From NCBI GenBank assembly GCA_025362765.1, contig JANYFI010000574.1, positions 1-6,867 on the forward strand: a DNA stretch of 6,867 nucleotides, written 5' to 3'. The translations under genes were made by a program, and so were the position numbers. This document shows positions 1 to 6,867 of this stretch, in pieces; position 1 is the first letter of the stretch; each line of letters begins with the position of its first letter. Under the pieces are notes generated by a model. It was not told the DNA's origin. It saw only the letters and a program-made list of their open reading frames with translations, and ran no database searches. The DNA comes from Ferruginibacter sp. GTDB lineage: Bacteria > Bacteroidota > Bacteroidia > Chitinophagales > Chitinophagaceae.

Positions 1-1727
1 TGGGTTATTTGCAAAAATCACCCAGAGGAATTATTATTTCGCCGGAAGATTTTGCCGCATTGCTTGATTTGCAAAATGGATTAGGCGGCCCTGTAGATTG
101 TACGGTAAACGTAAATGGCAGCGGACAAAAAATGCGGATAAGCCGGGTGGAAGTAAATCACAGCATTGATGAAGCTAACAATCTTGTTTTTGTGACTGCG
201 GCGAATGGGATGCCTGTATTGCCAAAAGACGGAAGCTGGAGCATTGTATCGCATGATAAAACATCTAAAGAAGTTCATTCGATTACGGATACAACTGTAT
301 CACTAATACGCAAAGGAGTATTGGCAAGCCCGGATGATATTTTAAACAGCGTTTTCCCAAAAGAGATAACTCCGGCATCAGAATTATTTAAGCTTGCGGA
401 AAATCGCCTTACACAATTTGCATTTCTTCAAAATACGGATACACAAAAAATATTGTATAGAAATCCATTTTTTAATGCGGGTGAAAAATTATTGAATAGC
501 ACTAAACCCGACCTGGGAGATGCTTACAGACTGCTTAACAGCAAAGGTGTTTTTCCAAACCTTGATAACCTTCCGTCAATTGATATGGATGGTGCCGGAT
601 GCGCAACAAAAATTATTGATGAAGGTTACCAGATGGTAGATAAAGCAGCAAACAATGTACTTAAACCTTTGCAGCAAGCTTTTGATAAAGATGCATCATT
701 CACTTTTATAAACAAGCCCGGCATATTAAAGGTGTATGCAGAATATGCTAATACTGATAAAGATGGAAATAGCGCAGGCGGAGGTTTGCTAAATTTAGAT
801 ATAAACAGTCAGGCAAATAACTGGCTGAACAAGATGAATGATATTACCATGGTTGTTGACTTGGTAGAGATGAAAAGGCTTTTCTTAATCAAAGGAAAAT
901 TCGATACTCAAAAAGGAACCGCCCCTTCATTTAGCGGAGATGATCCGGATGTAGGGCCAAAATTAATTCCGGGAAATGATCTGAAACCAATTATAGAAAT
1001 CCTGGAAATATTAGAAGTAATAGGTACTTCAGCAGATTATAAAGACATTGCTAAGAAAGCGCTGAAAATAGCCATGAGCAACAGTCCTAACAATTGGGAA
1101 TATAAGTTTCAGGCAGATAAGGAAATACCTGTATTGCAATTTCCTCCTGCATATCTTGATGGGCCTACTACACCTATGCGGCTGGAAGCAAACCTGAAAT
1201 TGGGTATTTACTGCAACCTTGCTATTCCAAATCCGCCAACAGGGTTACCTGGCTTAAGCGCCGGAGGGTTTATTGAATTTGGCGCTAAGTTAAGTGTAAT
1301 GTGTGTAAGCCTTGCTGCTGCTACAGTGTATGCAGTCGGGCAGGTTACTTTACGCATATCAGGAGATACGGTAAAAGGTCCCGGGCTTTACATGAAAATG
1401 GGTTTTGGTATTGAATTAATGGTAGGCTTACCGGTTGTTGGCAATGTAAGTGTATTATACGCTGTAGGTATTGAGATGTCTCTCGATACTACCCAGATTA
1501 CGGTTGCTGCATTTATACTTTTCAGGGGCAGGGCAGAGTTAATAGGCGGACTTGTTACTATTACCATACAAATTGAAGCAGCAGGTAAATTACACCGTAC
1601 ACTAACGGGGCCAGATAAACGAACTGATTGTATAGCACAGGTAACCTTTAGCATAGATGTATGCGTGGCATTTGTTATTGATATCAATGAAACGGAAAGC
1701 TGGCAGGAAGCAAGGCAGATAGCATAA
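1..1727 (+). CDS. Large protein of unknown function, 5'-truncated by the window edge, with a glycine-rich beta-strand C-terminal region
   Basis: The frame is open to the left edge: the codons GGT and TAT precede the first TTG at base 9. That TTG has no ribosome binding site, so the gene almost certainly starts upstream and only its last ~574 codons are seen. I do not recognise the family. Counting from the TTG, residues 1-100 look beta-rich. Residues 110-240 look mainly helical, and residues ~245-310 are mixed. Residues ~390-550 are alternating polar and hydrophobic strands broken by glycines, for example GFGIELMVGLPVVGNVSVLY. This suggests a large amphipathic beta sheet or barrel-like array rather than membrane helices. 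The protein ends in a short SWQEARQIA tail and stops at a TAA. No catalytic motif stands out. The next gene follows 65 bases later on the same strand, suggesting one transcript. That it is a real gene is near certain; its function is unknown. Confidence 0.9.
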   Translation, partial: GYLQKSPRGIIISPEDFAALLDLQNGLGGPVDCTVNVNGSGQKMRISRVEVNHSIDEANNLVFVTAANGMPVLPKDGSWSIVSHDKTSKEVHSITDTTVSLIRKGVLASPDDILNSVFPKEITPASELFKLAENRLTQFAFLQNTDTQKILYRNPFFNAGEKLLNSTKPDLGDAYRLLNSKGVFPNLDNLPSIDMDGAGCATKIIDEGYQMVDKAANNVLKPLQQAFDKDASFTFINKPGILKVYAEYANTDKDGNSAGGGLLNLDINSQANNWLNKMNDITMVVDLVEMKRLFLIKGKFDTQKGTAPSFSGDDPDVGPKLIPGNDLKPIIEILEILEVIGTSADYKDIAKKALKIAMSNSPNNWEYKFQADKEIPVLQFPPAYLDGPTTPMRLEANLKLGIYCNLAIPNPPTGLPGLSAGGFIEFGAKLSVMCVSLAAATVYAVGQVTLRISGDTVKGPGLYMKMGFGIELMVGLPVVGNVSVLYAVGIEMSLDTTQITVAAFILFRGRAELIGGLVTITIQIEAAGKLHRTLTGPDKRTDCIAQVTFSIDVCVAFVIDINETESWQEARQIA

Positions 1728-1740
1728 ATAATTATTCCGC

Positions 1741-1771
1741 ATCTCTCTTTATCAGAGAAGGGTGAGGCGAT
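1741..1771. repeat. Small hairpin resembling a decayed REP-like intergenic palindrome
   Basis: In the gap between the two large genes, TCTCT (1744-1748) and AGAGA (1754-1758) form a 5-bp stem around a 5-base loop, followed by AAGGGTGAGGC. The order (CTCTC, short loop, GAGAG, then GGGTGAGG) resembles the common bacterial intergenic palindromes of the form CTCTCC-loop-GGAGAGG-GGGTGAGG. This resemblance is from memory. Only one copy is in the window, so its repeat nature cannot be shown here. The stem is short and no T-run follows, so it is not a good intrinsic terminator and should not separate the two genes. Confidence 0.3.
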
Positions 1772-1792
1772 CATAATCAAAAATATCAAACC

Positions 1793-4700
1793 ATGATTTC
1801 GAAACTAAGCATAATGGCTTTTCCGCAGAAGCAAGTCGGTAAAAGTTTATTACTGAATGTATTTATTGTAGTAAGAAATTTTAATCCGCTTTTGGATGAT
1901 GCCGTGAATGCATTATCGCCGGCATGGGTTGATTGCAATCTTCGTTTACAGGCAATCGTTATAGATTCGCTGGAAGACTATCCGCGGCTTGATTCATTGC
2001 TATCAACGCCGTATGATTTACCAGCTATACAAATGGCGCCTGAGGCTAAGGATATATTTACTTCTTTGCAAAGCCGTTTTAAAATAACAAAGAGCCCGCA
2101 GGATCCGCTTTCAAGATCAAATACTGTCAATACTTTTTCTGTTAAGAAATATTTGCCCAACACGTATAGAGGAGCATTTAATTTTATTTCCCCACGAAAA
2201 AAAGACATTTGCGTAACGGGTGATGAATACCATTGCGCTGTAAAAAAGAATCCTAAACCGGTTGATGATTTTGCTAAAGACATAAGCGATGATACAAGCT
2301 GGGGAAAAGTTTTTGCATTTTGTCTTCGACACAAAGAGTTGGCGAAGAAATGTGGTTTTGTTCACGAGCAATTACAAATAGATTTAGCAGATGATACTTA
2401 TAAAAATGGAGGATGGTTATACGTTGACCTTCATCCGGATTGCAGTTATTATAATCAAACATTTGGACCATTACCGGCAGATCAAACTTATGTAAAACGA
2501 TATGCGGCTCGGATTCCAAAATTAGATTTAACAAAACAAAGAAATCTTTTTGCGGCCGTTGAATTTCCCGTATTGATTGATAACAATCCGCCATTGGCTG
2601 ATTATCCTGTAGCGCCTTCCTCATCTATACTTGATGAAATGTTTATTGAAGCTGCCGAATATGATGATGGCTTCTGTAAAATCGTCCATAGTTATCAGCC
2701 TGTTAGCAATAGCCTTTTAAAAGAAGAGCAGGATGATGAGCATCCCGTTACCAATGATATTGGAATACGAATGGGTTGGGATGATGAGCAGTTAGCTATA
2801 TGGCATGCCCGGCAATTAGGCGTTGACCCTTCAACAGGTAAACGACCTGATGCACCGCTAGGTGTTTTTCAATACCGGATTGATGTAAGAGAAAAAAGCG
2901 CAGACCCGATGAACCCTAATGCATGGATACCACTATGCAGGGTTCGTTACGATAAAGATGTACAGTTAGATGCAGTATTGATAGGTAAAAACAATGAGGA
3001 GCTGGAAATGGGCGTGGAAGTGTATCCTGCTCAAATAGATGGCGATAAAACCGGAAGCTTCTGGCTACCTTCTTATTTCTCGCAATGGATTGGTAATAGC
3101 CTGGTGTTGCAGGATGAAGATGCTATTGCCATTTATCATAAAGACGAATTAGATAAAAATCATTTCATGCCCGGCGACTTTGACCAGCCAGGTGAACAAC
3201 CCTTCAAGGCAACAAAGAATGATTTTTATAAAGCCGTTGGTTTGGATGCTATTAATTTGCTCTACGGGCATCAGTACGAATTTCGTGTACGCATGACCGA
3301 TATAACGGGAGGAGGCCCACTCATAGACGATAAACCTTTTTATGATTCTGTTTCACCAGTAACGCTTTGTCATTTTGTAAGGCATGTTATTCCGCAGACA
3401 TTCAATTTCGTAACACCATTACCGACAAAGGATACTGAGATTTTTGTAACTGATACTTTAAGTGTACAACGGCCTTTGCTTGGTTACCCCAGTGTACTCT
3501 TTACAGGAAGTTATGGAGGTGGTGTACAAAAATTAATAGACGATAGTAATGTTGTAATTGAAGGTAATCTTAAAAGAGATATTGGCTTGTATGATCCTGA
3601 TGTTGATCGTATGGAAGTGCTTGTAGAAGTAAAATCGCTGGCAATGGACACCACCATTCGTAAGCGGGATCCAAAAGATAATTTTGCTTTATTATATTCC
3701 ACTACCCGTTCTTTTCCTGATGGAAACTTTGATGTGCAGTTAGATGTTCCATTTACATTTATTGATGCACCTGTCCTAAGTTTTATTGGAACACACGAGT
3801 TACCTGATCTTGGATTGAATACTTCAGGAAAAACTAATATTGACGATAGAGCAGATTTGGTATTGCCAACTGCAAGAGATATACGGATAACTGTAAGGCC
3901 CTTAACAAAAGTACAACCGGATTATTATGGCGGTGTTAATTCTGATGGCTCCAACAGAACAGAATTAAAAGGGATGCCTTCATCTTTTATTACAAGAAAG
4001 GCTGCAAAGTCGGAGCTGAATTTATTTAAGCCAACCGGTGATCAAATGATGATACGCGGCATTTACCTGCAACCTGATGAATCTATAGTTGTTACTGCAG
4101 ATATTAATAATTTACTTGTCGCTAATCTTGCTGATGACAACAGGATACCAACCATTATTCAACGCTTATCAAATGCTATCGGCGCAGATAATAAAGGCAT
4201 GTCTTTACTGGGCAAACCAGGTCAGCGTTGGCAATTCGGCATAAGCCGTTTTATAAGACATTCAGCTGCGCCAGATAATACCAGCATTACCTTTGCAACA
4301 AAAAGTGATTTGCTCAACCATTGGATTGTTCCTGTTACTTTACTTATTGACAGGGATTGGACATGGGATGGCGTCGAGATTACAAGCATACAGGTTTACC
4401 GCCGTAAAATATTTTTAAGGGATGCTATGCAACTGATCGGTGAACCTGATCGCGATGCGTTTTTAAATAATTTTAGCGCTAAAGATATAATGGCCAATGC
4501 CGGTATAACGGCAGCCATAGATGAAGTGTTGGTAGGTGATCTTGAATTGAAGCATGTCATTAATATTCAGGCTTTGGTGGAGTCTGACAGGTCGCAAACG
4601 TATTGCTGTTTCATCGATGCAGTTGAGCCTAAGCAGGATGATGCTGCCAAATTTCCTGACGAAATATTTGTTTCTTACAGGCTGGCCGTTAATTATTTGC

Positions 4701-5953
4701 AGAATGAAGCAGCAGGAGTGCCGCAGCATGACGATGATATTAATTTATGTCTGCATTTACCCGTAACCGTTATACCTGCCCAGATGCCAAAAATTGTAAG
4801 CGCAGGTATGGCCTTTAGTAAATATGTAAGAGATATGAATTATGCAAATACGGAAACACGCAAAAAATATTTATGGGTAGAATTTGAAGAACCTGTTTCG
4901 GATCCCGATGATGCATACTATGCAAGAATGCTTGCATATGCGCCTGATACTTTATTGGCACATTGGGAAGGCGATCTTTTAATCGCTCCACAGGAACCCG
5001 CATTGCCCATAGAACCGGAACCTGTCCGAATAGTCAGCACCGTTAGCAGTGATGATAAAACCGGCTTAAGCGCTATGCAGGAAATGATACCTGCAACTGA
5101 TAGCAATGTGCATTACTTAGTACCGCTTCCTCCAGGCTTGCATACGGAATCTTTGGAAATGTTTGGCTTCTTTACTTACGAATTTAGGTTAGGACACAAA
5201 ATTCCATGGAGTACAGCGCAGGGCCGCTTTGGAAGAGCACTCAGAAATACCGGTGTGCAGCATCCCGCTCCACAATTATATTGCATAGCCGACAGAAATG
5301 AAAAATATATTATTGTTACTGCGCCGTATGCCCAAACAGTTTTTGACGGACGTAATGTAACGGCAAAGCCACCACGCACTGAGGTATGGGCATTGCTTTA
5401 TGCGCAAGTAAGGATGGCCGATGATAGTGATGAACGAAATGTATTGCTTACTGATAAAAAATTATTAATTCCTGACAACCAAAATATTTATAGCAATGCA
5501 TATCTGGCTAATTTAAATTCTAACTCCGATGCAACACCACAAGGAGTAGCCGCCTGGCAAAATACTGAAGTGCAAAATCTGCTTGCATTGTATGGCCTTC
5601 CCACCGACAGTGCTTTAAGTGTATTGTGTGTTGAAATGATGCCAGGTTACGATAACTTTTTTGCTAACCCTCAGTACTATGCCAATAGGCCGGAAGTGTA
5701 TACAAGAAATAATCTTGTGGGAGGCAATTCCGGAGCCTTTAATCTCGGACAATTTAAAAAATTTGTATCCGCTACCAATGACGTTATGAACGAAACAAGG
5801 GCTCAAGTGTATGCAGCCAACCAATCATCAATTGTTGAATATGAAAATATTGACGAGGCTGGCCCACGTCCATTAACCAGTGATCTTGGTAATTATCGCA
5901 TATTAAGAACTTCCTTATTGGTTGCCGTTCCTGAAGTTTGTTGTACAGTTTAA
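1793..5953 (+). CDS. Very large (1386-residue) protein of unknown function with Ig/fibronectin-III-like segments
   Basis: This is a complete frame from ATG 1793 to TAA 5951-5953. No Shine-Dalgarno sequence precedes the start, only an A-rich stretch typical of Bacteroidota. The in-frame stop TGA (1763-1765) lies upstream with no other ATG between. A second in-frame ATG at 1814 (Met8) is an alternative start. I do not recognise the family. There is no signal peptide, membrane helix, lipobox or evident type IX sorting domain, so nothing marks it for Sec export. Two segments look like beta-sandwich domains. One spans ~323-515 (GWDDEQ at 328-333, FQYRIDVRE near 360, YEFRVRMTD at 495-503). The other spans ~1110-1225 (YEFRL at 1129-1133, WSTAQGRFGR at 1139-1148, a HPAP-LYC stretch, VWALLYAQVRM from 1198). 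A basic and glycine-rich stretch lies near 710-730. It probably forms an operon with the preceding gene. A structural, adhesive or scaffold role is conceivable but is inference only. Confidence 0.92.
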   Translation: MISKLSIMAFPQKQVGKSLLLNVFIVVRNFNPLLDDAVNALSPAWVDCNLRLQAIVIDSLEDYPRLDSLLSTPYDLPAIQMAPEAKDIFTSLQSRFKITKSPQDPLSRSNTVNTFSVKKYLPNTYRGAFNFISPRKKDICVTGDEYHCAVKKNPKPVDDFAKDISDDTSWGKVFAFCLRHKELAKKCGFVHEQLQIDLADDTYKNGGWLYVDLHPDCSYYNQTFGPLPADQTYVKRYAARIPKLDLTKQRNLFAAVEFPVLIDNNPPLADYPVAPSSSILDEMFIEAAEYDDGFCKIVHSYQPVSNSLLKEEQDDEHPVTNDIGIRMGWDDEQLAIWHARQLGVDPSTGKRPDAPLGVFQYRIDVREKSADPMNPNAWIPLCRVRYDKDVQLDAVLIGKNNEELEMGVEVYPAQIDGDKTGSFWLPSYFSQWIGNSLVLQDEDAIAIYHKDELDKNHFMPGDFDQPGEQPFKATKNDFYKAVGLDAINLLYGHQYEFRVRMTDITGGGPLIDDKPFYDSVSPVTLCHFVRHVIPQTFNFVTPLPTKDTEIFVTDTLSVQRPLLGYPSVLFTGSYGGGVQKLIDDSNVVIEGNLKRDIGLYDPDVDRMEVLVEVKSLAMDTTIRKRDPKDNFALLYSTTRSFPDGNFDVQLDVPFTFIDAPVLSFIGTHELPDLGLNTSGKTNIDDRADLVLPTARDIRITVRPLTKVQPDYYGGVNSDGSNRTELKGMPSSFITRKAAKSELNLFKPTGDQMMIRGIYLQPDESIVVTADINNLLVANLADDNRIPTIIQRLSNAIGADNKGMSLLGKPGQRWQFGISRFIRHSAAPDNTSITFATKSDLLNHWIVPVTLLIDRDWTWDGVEITSIQVYRRKIFLRDAMQLIGEPDRDAFLNNFSAKDIMANAGITAAIDEVLVGDLELKHVINIQALVESDRSQTYCCFIDAVEPKQDDAAKFPDEIFVSYRLAVNYLQNEAAGVPQHDDDINLCLHLPVTVIPAQMPKIVSAGMAFSKYVRDMNYANTETRKKYLWVEFEEPVSDPDDAYYARMLAYAPDTLLAHWEGDLLIAPQEPALPIEPEPVRIVSTVSSDDKTGLSAMQEMIPATDSNVHYLVPLPPGLHTESLEMFGFFTYEFRLGHKIPWSTAQGRFGRALRNTGVQHPAPQLYCIADRNEKYIIVTAPYAQTVFDGRNVTAKPPRTEVWALLYAQVRMADDSDERNVLLTDKKLLIPDNQNIYSNAYLANLNSNSDATPQGVAAWQNTEVQNLLALYGLPTDSALSVLCVEMMPGYDNFFANPQYYANRPEVYTRNNLVGGNSGAFNLGQFKKFVSATNDVMNETRAQVYAANQSSIVEYENIDEAGPRPLTSDLGNYRILRTSLLVAVPEVCCTV

Positions 5954-6222
5954 AAAATTATTTAGAGCAAATTTTTGTGCAAGTAAATTAATCAAATGCT
6001 CGAAGAAAGAATTGTATTGCCAGATGGCTGAATTTGTATATTTTTTATTGTCATAACACTTCTCGTGCAAGATCCATGAACAGGACTTATAGGAAGTGAT
6101 TTCCCAATCCCGGCAGGAAAACAGAGCATGGGAGTATAAAAAAAATCAAAGACTTTTCTTGTAAAGATTGATTTATAACGCAATATAGCGTACAACGAAA
6201 ATCACAAAAAAAGGGTGTTGAT
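5954..6222. other. A/T-rich convergent intergenic region with no supported gene
   Basis: This region separates the end of the large plus-strand gene from the end of the minus-strand nuclease remnant. Just after the TAA, AAAAATT (5953-5959) and AATTTTT (5970-5976) could form a weak all-A/T stem with a 10-base loop ending in a T-run. This is at best a poor terminator. A small inverted pair, ACGC/GCGT around AATATA, lies near 6178-6191. A minus-strand 20-codon frame, ATG 6054 to TGA 5992, has gene-like codons (MTIKNIQIQPSGN...) but no recognisable homology and no ribosome binding site. It may be a relic. I see no RNA gene or clear promoter. Confidence 0.5.
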
Positions 6223-6678
6223 TTATTTTTTAAAACTAAAGTTTTTTTCTTTTTCCTCCTCAATAATCAACTGTAATTCCTTTTCTCTCGGCAAGTTGAT
6301 TAAATACTTTGAGACAAATACCTGTTGCGGCAAACCCATTGTGGCATATTTCACCAAAGCCTCATTTATACCAGAACATAACATAATACCGATGGGATCA
6401 TTGTCTCCTTTGGTAAACTCGTTGTCTTTAAAATAGTTGAGGCACACATTCATTTGGCCGGAATCTGAATGATCGAACTCTCCAATTTTAAGATCCAAGA
6501 GGATATGACATTTTAAGATTCTGTGATAGAAAACAAGATCAATACGATAATGCTTATTATCAAAAGTTATACGCTTTTGTCTTGCTTCAAAGCAAAATCC
6601 TCTTCCCATTTCAACCAGAAAATTCTGCAGGTTAGTGATGATACTTTCTTCCAAATCCGATTCACTGTAAGATGGCTT
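6223..6678 (-). pseudogene. YhcG-type (DUF1016) PD-(D/E)XK nuclease, C-terminal domain only; N-terminal domain lost
   Basis: The frame reads from just after an in-frame TAA (6679-6681) through YSESDLEESIITNLQ to a natural-looking C-terminus and TAA at 6223-6225. It matches the C-terminal nuclease domain of YhcG/DUF1016 proteins as I know them. Typical family members are over 300 residues, with a separate N-terminal domain that is absent here. Counting from the TTG at 6654, the PD-(D/E)XK residues appear intact: Glu23 (FCFEARQ), Asp39 (YRIDLVFYH), Asp54-Leu-Lys56 (LLDLKIG) and Gln67 (SGQMN). The only upstream initiation codon in frame is that TTG, with no ribosome binding site. The first ATG (Met16) would cut into the domain. 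Expression is therefore doubtful and the entry is called a pseudogene remnant. The family is linked to restriction-modification and defence loci, and the adjoining recombinase piece fits such a setting. Family identity is strong; loss of function is inferred from the missing half. Confidence 0.85.
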
Positions 6679-6680
6679 TT

Positions 6681-6867
6681 ACTCCAACGTTCCATGATGG
6701 CTTTCATATCATCGTTAATGAAAACTGTGATTGGTTTTGGGTCGCTACGCAACGCTCTTTCGGTTTTACTGCGCTCAAAAACCATGTATTCATCATGAAT
6801 ATTTTTATATTTAAGACAGGCTATATCTTTTGGATTCATACCATTTCCAAAGTAGCTGAACAACCAG
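6681..6867 (-). pseudogene. Bacteroidota tyrosine recombinase (integrase) fragment, truncated at the junction and continuing off the right edge
   Basis: The frame is open to the right edge (codon TGG before the TTG at 6863), so the N-terminal part lies outside the window. The visible ~62 residues match the start of a tyrosine recombinase catalytic domain of the Bacteroidota type: LFSYFGNGMNPKDIA, a LKYKNI strand, and the hairpin VFERSKTERAL carrying the likely catalytic lysine (Lys33 counted from 6863). PITVFINDDMKAIMERW then leads into the helix. After Trp60 (6684-6686) homology ends. The frame continues as 36-38 unrelated residues, because it reads the neighbouring yhcG-like sequence out of frame, and stops at 6567-6569. 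The HxxR, His/Trp and nucleophilic tyrosine parts are missing, so it cannot be a working recombinase. At the usual Arg-I site (G-x-R) the sequence is G-M-N, a substitution also found in some Bacteroidota integrases. Family call strong; pseudogene call strong. Confidence 0.83.

Noticed and set aside
9..11. TTG as the true start of the first gene
   Set aside because: The frame is open to the left edge (GGT TAT before it) and no ribosome binding site can be seen. The TTG is an artefact of the window cut.
1388..1789. 133-residue minus-strand frame over the end of the first gene
   Set aside because: It lies antisense inside a clearly coding region, has no recognisable domain, and has no start signal. 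It is a shadow of the beta-rich coding sequence.
1978..2624. Overlapping minus-strand frames of 84-118 residues inside the 1386-residue gene
   Set aside because: They overlap one another and a long plus-strand gene, have odd composition and no known motifs.
5953..5980. Intrinsic terminator after the 1386-residue gene
   Set aside because: The possible stem is seven A/T pairs with no G/C, too weak to call as a terminator, though a T-run is present.
6567..6680. A functional recombinase-nuclease fusion protein
   Set aside because: The recombinase frame passes through the nuclease region in the wrong frame and stops at 6567. No fused product with both domains can be translated without a frameshift.
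6215..6798. Plus-strand frames of 73 and 91 residues over the right-end remnants
   Set aside because: The minus strand here has clear family matches (YhcG domain and tyrosine recombinase). These plus-strand frames are their complements.
1..6867. CRISPR array, tRNA, rRNA or complete insertion sequence
   Set aside because: No spaced direct repeats, cloverleaf-like segment, rRNA-like sequence, or transposase with terminal inverted repeats was seen on either strand.

Overview
The window most likely comes from a Bacteroidota genome, possibly a Chitinophagales-like lineage. The genes are A/T-rich and start without clear Shine-Dalgarno sequences. The two fragments recognised at the right end, a tyrosine recombinase and a YhcG-type PD-(D/E)XK nuclease, read like Bacteroidota versions of these families. 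This placement rests on family resemblance and gene style, not on a marker gene.

Layout. Bases 1-1727 (+) hold the 3' part of a large gene whose reading frame is open at the left edge. A 65-base gap follows, with a small hairpin that resembles a decayed REP-like repeat. Bases 1793-5953 (+) hold a complete 1386-residue protein of no recognised family. Its segments look like immunoglobulin/fibronectin-III folds. The two genes are co-directional and close together, so they are probably co-transcribed and may work together. Their role cannot be read from sequence alone.

Bases 5954-6222 are an A/T-rich convergent intergenic stretch with no convincing gene. From 6223 to the right edge, on the minus strand, lies a recombination scar. 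The 5' side is a piece of a Bacteroidota tyrosine recombinase that breaks off after the catalytic-lysine hairpin. It runs, out of frame, into the C-terminal domain of a YhcG/DUF1016 nuclease that has lost its N-terminal domain. The join lies at about 6670-6684. The nuclease catalytic residues are still present, but no good start codon remains. The simplest reading is a deletion that joined two genes of one former locus, perhaps a type I restriction-modification or defence locus.

The best candidate for undescribed biology is the pair of large unknown genes. The right end is a degraded accessory or defence remnant.
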